Shown here in pieces: positions 56,912 through 64,000 of a stretch of 64,000 bases of DNA. Below the pieces are notes generated by a model, which did no database searches, was not told the origin of the DNA, and saw nothing but the letters and a program-made list of their open reading frames with translations. The stretch is taken from the NCBI RefSeq assembly GCF_014138605.1, contig NZ_JACJHX010000012.1, positions 1 through 64,000 on the forward strand, given 5' to 3'. Within the stretch, counting starts at the first letter, position 1. Every line of letters begins with the position of its first letter. Made by a program: the position numbers and the translations under genes. This DNA comes from Peribacillus huizhouensis. GTDB taxonomy: Bacteria; Bacillota; Bacilli; Bacillales; DSM-1321.

Positions 56912-57019
56912 CAATAGGCAGGGGAGACCCTGCTTATTTAATTAAGAAATCATTGTTGAAATTCGTTGATACGCTGATAGATTACTGATCAATTAATAAC
57001 CGATACAAGGAGAAAGATG

Positions 57020-58708
57020 ATGAAATTAGATATAAGTGAAATACCTTTTTCAAGATTTGGATCTTATTTCTGTATTTCCAAGGAGAAAGATTCTGAGGAA
57101 ATATTTATAAGGGATGTACACGGTGGAGACGACGCACCATCAAACCTATTCAAAATAGATATTTTAAAAGATGGGGTTGAGAAGGAGTTTGTAGTGCAAG
57201 CTTCAGAAACATCCTTAAAATTCTCCTTAAAAGATGATGAAGAAGGTTATGCAGAAATAATTATTCCCAAAGAAGATGAGATCCATCTTGAAGTACAGAA
57301 TGTAGAATTTAGGTTGAGAGCTACAAAAGGGAAATATGATTCTTTAATGGAATTAGAAGATGGGATGTATGAATACCATATTTATCCAAAGGAATTAAAG
57401 TTAATGATAATAAATCTTTCGGGTGAAATGTCTGTTGATGCACCTTGGAATATTATTGGTAATGATTTCATTGATATTCGAATGAAAAGTGGGCAGTTTG
57501 TAATCGAAAGCTATAGAACTGTCTATCAACAAAAGGAATATACCCCTTTTATAAAAGGAAAAGAAAAAATTGAACAGCTTTATAAAGAGTGGTTTGACAA
57601 TATGAAAATGGGAAGTACAGATTATCAACCTTCTTTAGAGAGGGCTTCCTATATAACTTGGTCTAGTGTTGTTCATCCACATGGGATATTAAAAGAGTAT
57701 GCCATGTATATGTCGAAGCTTTGGATGTATAATATTTGGTCATGGGATAATTGTTTTAATGCGTTGAATTTAGGAAAAAGCTACCCTGAACTCGCATACG
57801 CACAGTTGAAAATATTCATGGAGACTCAAGACGAGTCAGGTGCATATCCGGATTTTGTAAATGATAAATTCATATCTTATAACTGCATTAAACCCCCTAT
57901 CTTTGCTTATGTCTATGAAAAGCTAATGAAAATGAATGATTACTTTAAGGATGAACATAGATTAAGAACTGTTTATGAGTCTACTAAAAAAGTAATGGAA
58001 TATTTTGACCAATATAGAACAGTTGAAGGAAGATTGCCACACTATAAGCATGGGAATGATTCAGGGTGGGATAATGCATCTTTATTTCATATGGGCATGC
58101 CTGTAGAAGCGCCAGACCTTACTAGTTTTTTAATTCGAGCTTATGATGTCCTGTCCTCTTTTGCAGAAATTCTAGGTGAAAAAGACGAATCATTGAGATT
58201 TAAAGAAAGAGCAGACGCCCTTTTTGAGCTTCTAATGGAGAGGCATTATGATGAGGACGGTTTTTACGGGCGAGTTGGCAAAGAGGGTAGGAAAATAAAT
58301 ATTAGAACAAGCTTAATACTAAGACTACCAGTTATTATTGGGTACCGATTAGAGAAAAGCATGATGGATCAATTAGTAGCAGATCTTGAAGGGAACTTTG
58401 AAACGAAGTATGGATTAGCAACTGAAAGTGTAAATAGTAAGTACTATAAAGAAAATGGATATTGGCTCGGCCCAATTTGGGCGCCTGTTACATATCTCTT
58501 TATAGATGCTTTGCAAAATTTTGGCTATCAAGAAGTAGGGAATCGAATTAGAGATAAATTCCTAGATCTTACCCTTGTTGGGGGAATGGCTGAAAACTTC
58601 GATCCGCTTACTGGAAAAGGTTTAGTGGACACATCCTTTACATGGACTTCAAGTGTTTTTCTTTTACTATTAGATGATAGAACAAAAGCGAAAGACGCTC
58701 ACGAATAA
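57020..58708 (+). CDS. Six-hairpin glycoside hydrolase (MGH1/GH63-like)
   Basis: A 562-residue protein. The N-terminal 190 residues look like a beta-sandwich; residues about 200-555 form an (alpha/alpha)6 barrel. Marks: MYNIWSWDNCFNALNLGKSY, ETQDESGAYPDFVND, GNDSGWDNASLF (Asp347 a candidate general acid), YWLGPIWAPVTYLFIDALQ and GMAENFDPLTGKG (Glu a candidate base). This is the trehalase/GH63/glycogen-debranching-like superfamily. No signal peptide is present, so it works on imported oligosaccharides after or alongside the beta-galactosidase. The second ATG at 57020 has better spacing to AAGGAG than the ATG at 57017. Confidence 0.8.
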   Translation: MKLDISEIPFSRFGSYFCISKEKDSEEIFIRDVHGGDDAPSNLFKIDILKDGVEKEFVVQASETSLKFSLKDDEEGYAEIIIPKEDEIHLEVQNVEFRLRATKGKYDSLMELEDGMYEYHIYPKELKLMIINLSGEMSVDAPWNIIGNDFIDIRMKSGQFVIESYRTVYQQKEYTPFIKGKEKIEQLYKEWFDNMKMGSTDYQPSLERASYITWSSVVHPHGILKEYAMYMSKLWMYNIWSWDNCFNALNLGKSYPELAYAQLKIFMETQDESGAYPDFVNDKFISYNCIKPPIFAYVYEKLMKMNDYFKDEHRLRTVYESTKKVMEYFDQYRTVEGRLPHYKHGNDSGWDNASLFHMGMPVEAPDLTSFLIRAYDVLSSFAEILGEKDESLRFKERADALFELLMERHYDEDGFYGRVGKEGRKINIRTSLILRLPVIIGYRLEKSMMDQLVADLEGNFETKYGLATESVNSKYYKENGYWLGPIWAPVTYLFIDALQNFGYQEVGNRIRDKFLDLTLVGGMAENFDPLTGKGLVDTSFTWTSSVFLLLLDDRTKAKDAHE

Positions 58709-58750
58709 TCGGATGGCGAAGATGGATGGAGAGGTTTGGAGGTGACCTAT

Positions 58751-59731
58751 TTGAGACAACAAAAGCATCGCTTCTTATCAAATAGATATTGGGTCATCGC
58801 AATTGCGGTATTTTGCTCAATCTTATGGGGAAGTGCTTTTCCTGTTCTGAAATTTAGTTATGAAGAACTTGGCATGGCAGAAGATGATTTAGCAGCAAAA
58901 ATTGTTTTTGCTGGAATGCGTTTTATGATGGCGTCTCTGTTGTTGCTTGTGATCATGTTCTTCATTAATAAAAATTCGCTGAAATTGAGATGGCGTCAAT
59001 TGCCAGCTATTATTGGCTTAGGGCTATTATCAACAAGTTTACAGTATTTCTTTTTTTATAACGGATTAGCTCATACCTCGGGAATGAAAGCAGCTATTTT
59101 AAATTCAAGCGAAACATTTTTCGTCGTGTTCCTAGCTCATTTTGTTTACTCAGACGATCGCTTGGATTGGCGAAAAATATTTGGCTTGGTTGCAGGCTTT
59201 GTCGGGATTATACTTGCGAACTGGGGCCAGAATGCCTCACTTAATTTATCTTTCTTTGGGGAAGGCTTTATGCTACTTTCAGGATTAGCCGGTGCTTTAG
59301 GAACCTTTTTGTCCAAGCGCCTATCCGCTGATATACATCCAGTTGCATTGACTGGGTGGCAAATGTTTGTAGGTTCGCTTCTTATGCTTCTTATTGGGAC
59401 CCCGAGCCTCGAGGCGAATGCTCTAACCTTTACAGTAAAAGCTTGGTGGCTGCTAATTTATGCTGTATTACTATCCGCAGCATCTTTCACATTATGGACA
59501 GCATTGCTAAAGTACAACAAAGCTGGAGAAGTGTCTCTTTATAAATTTGTTGTGCCGGTTGCCGGTACCATTTTATCTGCTATGTTCATTCAGGATGAAC
59601 TCTTAACGATTAATATTTTTATTGCATTGATCCTTGTAGCTGTAGGTATAACAACTGTTAATCAAAAAGGGAACAGCGATTGGCTGTTCTTTAAAAAACG
59701 GCGACAAACTTATCAGCAAATGTATAAATAG
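58751..59731 (+). CDS. EamA/DMT family transporter
   Basis: A 326-residue membrane protein with ten hydrophobic segments in two EamA repeats (IAVFCSILWGSAFPVLKFSY, then FYNGLAHTSGMKAAILNSSE in the first; a second repeat from about residue 170). Such proteins export metabolites or amino acids, but the substrate is unknown. The TTG at 58751 has GGAGGTGA 5 nt upstream. It is the last gene of the island and ends in a strong terminator, so it may export a by-product of the pathway. Confidence 0.85.
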   Translation: MRQQKHRFLSNRYWVIAIAVFCSILWGSAFPVLKFSYEELGMAEDDLAAKIVFAGMRFMMASLLLLVIMFFINKNSLKLRWRQLPAIIGLGLLSTSLQYFFFYNGLAHTSGMKAAILNSSETFFVVFLAHFVYSDDRLDWRKIFGLVAGFVGIILANWGQNASLNLSFFGEGFMLLSGLAGALGTFLSKRLSADIHPVALTGWQMFVGSLLMLLIGTPSLEANALTFTVKAWWLLIYAVLLSAASFTLWTALLKYNKAGEVSLYKFVVPVAGTILSAMFIQDELLTINIFIALILVAVGITTVNQKGNSDWLFFKKRRQTYQQMYK

Positions 59732-59733
59732 CA

Positions 59734-59770
59734 AGAATATGCCTAGTTTTGGGCATATTCTTTTTTTTTG
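59734..59770 (+). terminator. Terminator of the carbohydrate island
   Basis: AGAATATGCC (59734-59743) pairs with GGCATATTCT, short loop, followed by nine Ts. It is 3 bp after the EamA stop codon. Confidence 0.92.
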
Positions 59771-59840
59771 AGACTGCTTATTACGATAGATGAATTGTTA
59801 ACGTAAAAGATTGCTATTTCAATAATATTAATGCGAAAGA

Positions 59841-61208
59841 TTATAATAAAATGATGGCAATGATTGTTCCAATGCTGCTCATGATCAACGCATATCCTAA
59901 ATTCCAAAACGAAACTTTGTATGAATTGATAGATAGGAGATTAGCGGTTAACGATACAGAAAGATTAAAAGGTCCGGCAATTGTAGTCGATAAGCCTGAG
60001 GTCATTAAAACGAGACCGACACTAACTGGATTTATTGAATGTATAATTGGTTCAAGTACTCCACCAAGTATACTTATCGTTACAAGAGGGTGAAACCCAA
60101 TCATCGCAAGCCCAATAAACAAAATTTGAATAAATACAAAAAGTAAAATAGGTGTAGTTGTTAAGTATTCAAAAGGTTTTTGGATGTAGTTCATAAAGAT
60201 TGAATCATTTAAATTACTTGTAAAAAATCCAACTGATAGAAAAAGTACCATATTATCGGTCAGACCTACTGTTCGGATCTGCCATAACGGTAGGCAATAG
60301 GCGATATATGATTTCAATCGTCTAATGGAGAGAGCCCAGACAAATGAAAAGGGAATAATAATCAAAGCGACTGTTTGAAGAAAACCCATATCAAAGATGT
60401 GATTGAATAGCACAATTGTCATCATGAAACCAATTAAATAGAGAAAAAGTGAGAAGATTTTTCGAGACATGCGCGTATTAATCCCTATCTCGGTTGCAGA
60501 TTGAGCCTCTGTTTTGTGAGCACTTGTTTCGTTAGGCAATTCATAACGCTTAAAAGACTTAAACCCGATTACCCAATTAAGGACAAACAGGAGGACTGTG
60601 ATCAAAAATAACCAAGGAAGATAAACAGGATAAGATACGTGAGTATACTCAACACTTAGGACTACGAGAAGCTCCATTGGGCTTATAAGCAGACTTAAAG
60701 AATATCCTCTAAGCAATGATTGTGAAATAAATCGATTTTTGATGTTTTGAGTTTCTCCCACAAGATTTTTTTGAACGACCGTTTTAAGCAAGGGAAGGGT
60801 TGCGATATTTAGAAAACCACCCAATAAAAAGGCGGCAAATGAACTGCGATAGTATAATTGCCCCAAATGGTGAATCCGCACTCTTAATAACTTATTTACT
60901 TGTTGATCATACCGTCCAACAATGATGATGCTGTTAATAAACGGAAGAACATAAAACACCGCAAGCAGTGACACGGTTGTAGTCATGTAGAGTGGAACTT
61001 CAGTAAATGACCTTTGCTGGTAGATAAAAATAAAAAAACCAACAACAAAAAAAATACTACCGACGACTTTAAATAAGTTTTTAGCTGATTTAAGGGAAAA
61101 TAGTAAAGAAATTAATGCTAGAATACCAATGGTATAGGTAAGGAATGTTGAATGAATAAATAGGTTCAGAAAATAAGATATGATAAGTAAGCTATATAAC
61201 ACGATCAT
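59841..61208 (-). CDS. Polytopic membrane protein of unknown function
   Basis: A 455-residue protein with about 12 membrane segments. SLLISPMELLVVLSVEY, GFHPLVTISILGGVLEPIIH and TSGLSTTIAGPFNLSVSLTA resemble the helix-break hairpins of the ion-transporter superfamily, so an ion-coupled transporter is possible, but I cannot assign a family. The ATG at 61208 is preferred because TAGGAG lies 9 nt upstream; the frame extends to an ATG at 61280 without a ribosome binding site. It stands alone between the island and the BlaI-like genes. Confidence 0.65.
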   Translation of the reverse strand: MIVLYSLLIISYFLNLFIHSTFLTYTIGILALISLLFSLKSAKNLFKVVGSIFFVVGFFIFIYQQRSFTEVPLYMTTTVSLLAVFYVLPFINSIIIVGRYDQQVNKLLRVRIHHLGQLYYRSSFAAFLLGGFLNIATLPLLKTVVQKNLVGETQNIKNRFISQSLLRGYSLSLLISPMELLVVLSVEYTHVSYPVYLPWLFLITVLLFVLNWVIGFKSFKRYELPNETSAHKTEAQSATEIGINTRMSRKIFSLFLYLIGFMMTIVLFNHIFDMGFLQTVALIIIPFSFVWALSIRRLKSYIAYCLPLWQIRTVGLTDNMVLFLSVGFFTSNLNDSIFMNYIQKPFEYLTTTPILLFVFIQILFIGLAMIGFHPLVTISILGGVLEPIIHSINPVSVGLVLMTSGLSTTIAGPFNLSVSLTANLLSINSYKVSFWNLGYALIMSSIGTIIAIILL

Positions 61209-61280
61209 GATTTGTGTTCTCCTAAGGGGCTTTATTTTAATGAAAAAAACGAAAAATTCGCTATTTTTAAGTGACTCCAT

Positions 61281-61862
61281 TGATAGGAAATCGTTAGACT
61301 AAAAAGGTAGATACACGAACTGATTGAAAGAGTCATTAGTTAAAGAGAATAGTATTAGGCCATTTAAGTCATTGATTTTCGAACACATATAGAGAAGTCT
61401 TGAGTAGACGATTAGCCTAGTTCTAAAAGGGTAAGTAGGCGGAAAATAACTCTCCGTACACTCAAAAATTAGTCACGGAAACCATATATTTGCTAGTATC
61501 AGGAAGATGTTCACCCACTTTTAATCAAATTACAACATTAAGATACAACCGTAGTTTATAGGTATTTTCACAGTCAAATGGTGAAATGTCAAGGCGAACA
61601 AACGGATTTTTTTGGAAATTTAGATAATGAAGCTCAATGGTTCCATGACCAAAAAGCTCGAATATTAGCGGTTAATAAGTTAATAAAATGGTAGAGTCCC
61701 TTCGTTCTATTTACAAGTTTAAATGAATTTTTGAGTAGTCCTAACTGAGACTCATTGATTTTCACAAACATCATTTCTTTACGGAAAACAGGGGTTGCGC
61801 TTCAATAATCAACTCTTGTAATCGTCAATTAACGAATATTATTACTTGAATCGGCTAAGTTA
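61281..61862. other. Intergenic region, perhaps gene remnants
   Basis: About 580 bp without a supported gene. A 38-codon frame at about 61577-61693 ends in QWFHDQKARILAVNKLIKW and looks protein-like but lacks a ribosome binding site. The last bases before 61863 hold the promoter of the BlaI-like gene. Confidence 0.4.
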
Positions 61863-61885
61863 ATACACTACAATGTGTAGTGTAT
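61863..61885 (+). promoter_or_regulatory. BlaI/MecI-type operator 1
   Basis: ATACACTACA, ATG, TGTAGTGTAT: a perfect 10-bp inverted repeat with a 3-nt centre. It contains the TACA/TGTA core pattern bound by BlaI/MecI repressors and lies 20 bp before the BlaI-like start codon, so the repressor most likely controls its own gene. Confidence 0.88.
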
Positions 61886-61904
61886 TATGGTGAGGGGGAG
61901 GATT

Positions 61905-62318
61905 ATGGATATCAATAATTTTAAATACGATGAGGTAGGGCTAAATCGCTTCTTTGGACCCCTAGAGGCGAAAATCTTGGAAATCCTCTGGGAAAATGAA
62001 CGAAGCATAAAGGAAGTTCAACAGCGTTTGGATCAAGATAAACCAATCAATTTCAATACGGTCATGACTGTTATGAATCGGTTGGTGGGAAAAGGTGTCT
62101 TGAAAAAGAGAATACAAGGCAGGGTTTCGTTGTTTCATCCTGTTCAGTCCAAAGAAGATTTTATTAAAGAGCAGTCGAAAAAAATTACCGAGAATCTGCT
62201 TGATGAATTTGGTGGCGTCGTCATCAATCATATGCTAGATGCAATGGAAGAAGTGGACCAAACTTTGCTCGATAAATTGGAACAAAAGATTAAACAACTT
62301 AAAGGGGATAAGTCGTGA
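61905..62318 (+). CDS. BlaI/MecI/CopY family repressor
   Basis: A 137-residue winged-helix repressor. FGPLEAKILEILWENERSIK and FNTVMTVMNRLVGKGVLKKR are family marks; the second contains the recognition helix. The C-terminal third is the dimerisation part that BlaR1-type proteases normally cause to be cleaved. The ATG at 61905 follows GGGGGAGG; an ATG at 61887 overlaps the operator. A BlaR1-like protease gene overlaps its stop codon (TGATG). No beta-lactamase gene is present, and a second operator lies before a DsbA-like gene. Confidence 0.92.
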   Translation: MDINNFKYDEVGLNRFFGPLEAKILEILWENERSIKEVQQRLDQDKPINFNTVMTVMNRLVGKGVLKKRIQGRVSLFHPVQSKEDFIKEQSKKITENLLDEFGGVVINHMLDAMEEVDQTLLDKLEQKIKQLKGDKS

Positions 62319-63175
62319 TGTGGTGGAGGAAACGGTCCCTTTTTGTCATAGGATTGAGTTTTTTGATTGCTGTTTTGATATGGAGCCAGATGGGGATGTA
62401 CATCGCTCACATTCTATTTGGAGTAAACCTTCACGTGAATGTCTTTAAGTTTTGCGTAAGTTTGTTTAAGGAATATTCATTTTATTATTTTTTGGTTACG
62501 ATTATATTGAATGTATTAATAGCCTATACAATCTTAATCACGTTGATCAAGATTATTGAACAATTTATCTTGTTGAAAAAGTTTAAAAAAGTGATATTCG
62601 CTCAACAAAATATAGGATTAACCAGTTTCTTAAATCGAAAATATGAGCGTCAACATCAAGATATTATCGTCATTGATCATAGTGAGTCGTTCGCATTTAC
62701 TTTTGGTTTTAGAAGTCCTAGCATCGTTCTTTCTAGTAGTTTAATTGAGATATTGGATAGCGATGAATTGGTGGCTGTAGTGGAACATGAAACTTTTCAT
62801 CAAAAGAATGATGATTCCTTGAAGATTTTTATTCTACAACTAATCGCCCAATCTATTTGGTTCATTCCCCTAACTAAATGGTCTTATCAGAATTATAAAA
62901 TTATGAGTGAACTATTGGCTGACGAATATGCGATCCAGAAAATGGGTTCTGAGCTAGGCTTGAGCAGTGCTTTGTTTAAGTTAATTAACAATTATTACAA
63001 AGGAAACGCTAGCCCTACTTTGGTTCATTTTTCTGATGAATCGGTCAATTTTAGATTACAGCAATTAGTAGAACCAAAGAAATCCATCCCGGTAAGGTTG
63101 AAAACGACCTCGATGGTCATTTCGATTTATGTATTGCTTCTGCTAATGGGGATGATATTCGTGACGATTACGTAA
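62318..63175 (+). CDS. M56 family membrane metalloprotease, BlaR1-like without sensor domain
   Basis: A 285-residue membrane protein. Membrane segments lie at about 8-30, 52-82 and 258-282. The zinc site is His157-Glu158-x-x-His161 in VEHETFHQKND, with a later Glu in ELLADEYAIQ as third ligand. BlaR1/MecR1 cleave or trigger cleavage of the BlaI repressor. The C-terminal penicillin-binding sensor domain of BlaR1 is absent here, so beta-lactams are not the expected signal. The start overlaps the repressor stop codon. Confidence 0.9.
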   Translation: MWWRKRSLFVIGLSFLIAVLIWSQMGMYIAHILFGVNLHVNVFKFCVSLFKEYSFYYFLVTIILNVLIAYTILITLIKIIEQFILLKKFKKVIFAQQNIGLTSFLNRKYERQHQDIIVIDHSESFAFTFGFRSPSIVLSSSLIEILDSDELVAVVEHETFHQKNDDSLKIFILQLIAQSIWFIPLTKWSYQNYKIMSELLADEYAIQKMGSELGLSSALFKLINNYYKGNASPTLVHFSDESVNFRLQQLVEPKKSIPVRLKTTSMVISIYVLLLLMGMIFVTIT

Positions 63176-63210
63176 TTAGTTGTAATTGTCACTACCTTTT
63201 TTACTTAATC

Positions 63211-63230
63211 ACACTACGTAATGTAGTGCA
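63211..63230 (+). promoter_or_regulatory. BlaI/MecI-type operator 2
   Basis: CACTACG (63212-63218), TAA centre, TGTAGTG (63222-63228): a nearly perfect inverted repeat with the same core as 61863-61885. It lies about 55 bp before the DsbA-like gene, suggesting that this gene is controlled by the BlaI-like repressor. Confidence 0.82.
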
Positions 63231-63285
63231 TAATTAGTAACCGATAATGTGAAATAAGGAAAAATTAGAGTATGGAGGTCAGACA

Positions 63286-63981
63286 ATGGCTAATAAAAAA
63301 TCAAGTAAGCAAACGTACAAAAAACAAAAGCAATCATCGAAATTTATCTTTTGGGTGATTGGCTTAATCGCGGTTTGTATCATCGGTTTAATATTTTTGT
63401 CTAACGGAAAAGATCAAGCAGCTGCCTTCGACTATACTGAGCAGCCCGTAATAGGAGATTCATCTGCACCTGTACAAATTGTTCAATTTGGTGACTATAA
63501 ATGTCCGGTATGTAAGAATTTTGAGGAAAACTTCTTCCCTCACATTCAAGAGAATTTGATCGATACTGGAAAAGTTCAATTTTATTTCATGAATTTTTCA
63601 TTTATCAATGTGGATTCGATCCGTTCAGCTAAATTTGCTGAGACGGTTTATAAAGAATTAGGAAATGAAGCCTTCTGGAAATTTCATAAGCTATTATACA
63701 GTAAACAACCTGATGATCTAAAGTATGAGAAAATGGATGTGTTTACCGATAAATTCTTAGAAGAAACATTGGCAGAAATCGTCGATGATTCTGATGTAGC
63801 GAAAGTCGTTAAGGCGTTTAAAGCGAAATCTTCTGAAAAAGATTGGAAAAAAGATATGTCCACTGCTAATACGTTGAACGTAACTGGTACGCCATCTATT
63901 TTTGTTAACGGTAAAAAGTTTGCAGGGAACACTTTTGAAGAATTAGAACAAATGGTTGATGAAGCTGCAAAGGGGAAATAA
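63286..63981 (+). CDS. DsbA-like membrane-anchored thiol-disulfide oxidoreductase (BdbD-like)
   Basis: A 231-residue protein. A basic N-terminus and a membrane segment (about 20-40) anchor it to the outer face of the membrane. The thioredoxin-fold part has the active-site motif CPVC (Cys73, Cys76) in FGDYKCPVCKNFEE, a helical insertion, and the cis-Pro segment NVTGTPSIFVNGKKF. It most resembles BdbD, which forms disulfides in secreted proteins. The next gene begins 4 bp later. TATGGAGG precedes the ATG. Operator 2 lies upstream. Confidence 0.9.
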   Translation: MANKKSSKQTYKKQKQSSKFIFWVIGLIAVCIIGLIFLSNGKDQAAAFDYTEQPVIGDSSAPVQIVQFGDYKCPVCKNFEENFFPHIQENLIDTGKVQFYFMNFSFINVDSIRSAKFAETVYKELGNEAFWKFHKLLYSKQPDDLKYEKMDVFTDKFLEETLAEIVDDSDVAKVVKAFKAKSSEKDWKKDMSTANTLNVTGTPSIFVNGKKFAGNTFEELEQMVDEAAKGK

Positions 63982-63984
63982 ACC

Positions 63985-64000
63985 ATGAATAAACCATTGC
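63985..64000 (+). CDS. Start of a gene cut by the window end (possibly BdbC/DsbB-like)
   Basis: An ATG begins 4 bp after the DsbA-like stop codon, with AAGGGGAA just upstream as ribosome binding site, and five codons are visible (M-N-K-P-L). In Bacillus a bdbC gene for the quinone-linked partner commonly goes with bdbD; that identity is only a guess from position. Confidence 0.4.

Overview
The window comes from a low-GC Gram-positive bacterium of the Bacillaceae (Bacillus, Neobacillus or a close relative). Reasons: A+T-rich DNA, strong AGGAGG-type ribosome binding sites, frequent TTG and GTG starts, a LipA-type secreted lipase, a seven-gene Mrp antiporter operon, and several small Bacillus-type proteins (DUF4023, YdbC/PC4). 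The region looks like an accessory part of a chromosome. Transport and catabolism genes are interleaved with non-coding repeats and with decayed genes.

Layout: 0.4-5 kb holds an ArsR-type regulator with an MFS exporter, a small methyltransferase and a secreted lipase. 5-8.5 kb has a FetAB-type ABC exporter, an acetyltransferase broken by one stop codon, and small proteins. 9-11.4 kb (minus) is pcp with the DUF979/DUF969 permease pair, probably for pyroglutamate. 12-13.8 kb is a YhdT-PanF pantothenate symporter. 13.9-15.7 kb (minus) is a GT2-GtrA glycosyltransferase with an acyltransferase-like protein. 16-23 kb is an amino-sugar region: RpiR regulator, NanE, and two PTS EIIBC proteins. 22.9-28.2 kb has a divergent stand-alone purC-like gene, a nucleoside deaminase, a redox pair (HxlR regulator with DsbA-like protein), a LysR remnant, a minimal tyrosine recombinase and a universal stress protein. 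28.4-34.3 kb is mrpABCDEFG. 34.4-38 kb has a PC4-like protein, a DUF421 membrane protein, an acidic lipoprotein and a FUSC membrane protein.

38.5-59.7 kb is the most distinctive block: a long carbohydrate island read in one direction. It starts with a YesM/YesN-type two-component system and then carries three sugar-binding lipoproteins, two ABC permease pairs, an SDR dehydrogenase, a GH2 beta-galactosidase, a second glycoside hydrolase and an EamA exporter. In its middle sit two divergent homologues of the glycine decarboxylase P-protein subunits (GcvPA/GcvPB) with no gcvT, gcvH or visible glycine riboswitch nearby. They are candidates for a different PLP chemistry. 59.8-64 kb has a membrane protein of unknown function and a BlaI/BlaR1-like pair that appears, from matching operators, to control a DsbA-like thiol oxidase.

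Repeats: three copies of a ~220-bp element with GGCT...AGCC inverted ends are each flanked by a different perfect 8-bp direct repeat, so they look like transposed miniature elements. A single-copy, cloverleaf-like palindromic element lies just before the beta-galactosidase gene. At least two more families of short intergenic repeats (a CACTGATTGAAGTTTCAC family and a GGTCTGACC hairpin family) sit mainly at gene 3' ends. All functions are read from sequence by eye; no database search was possible.
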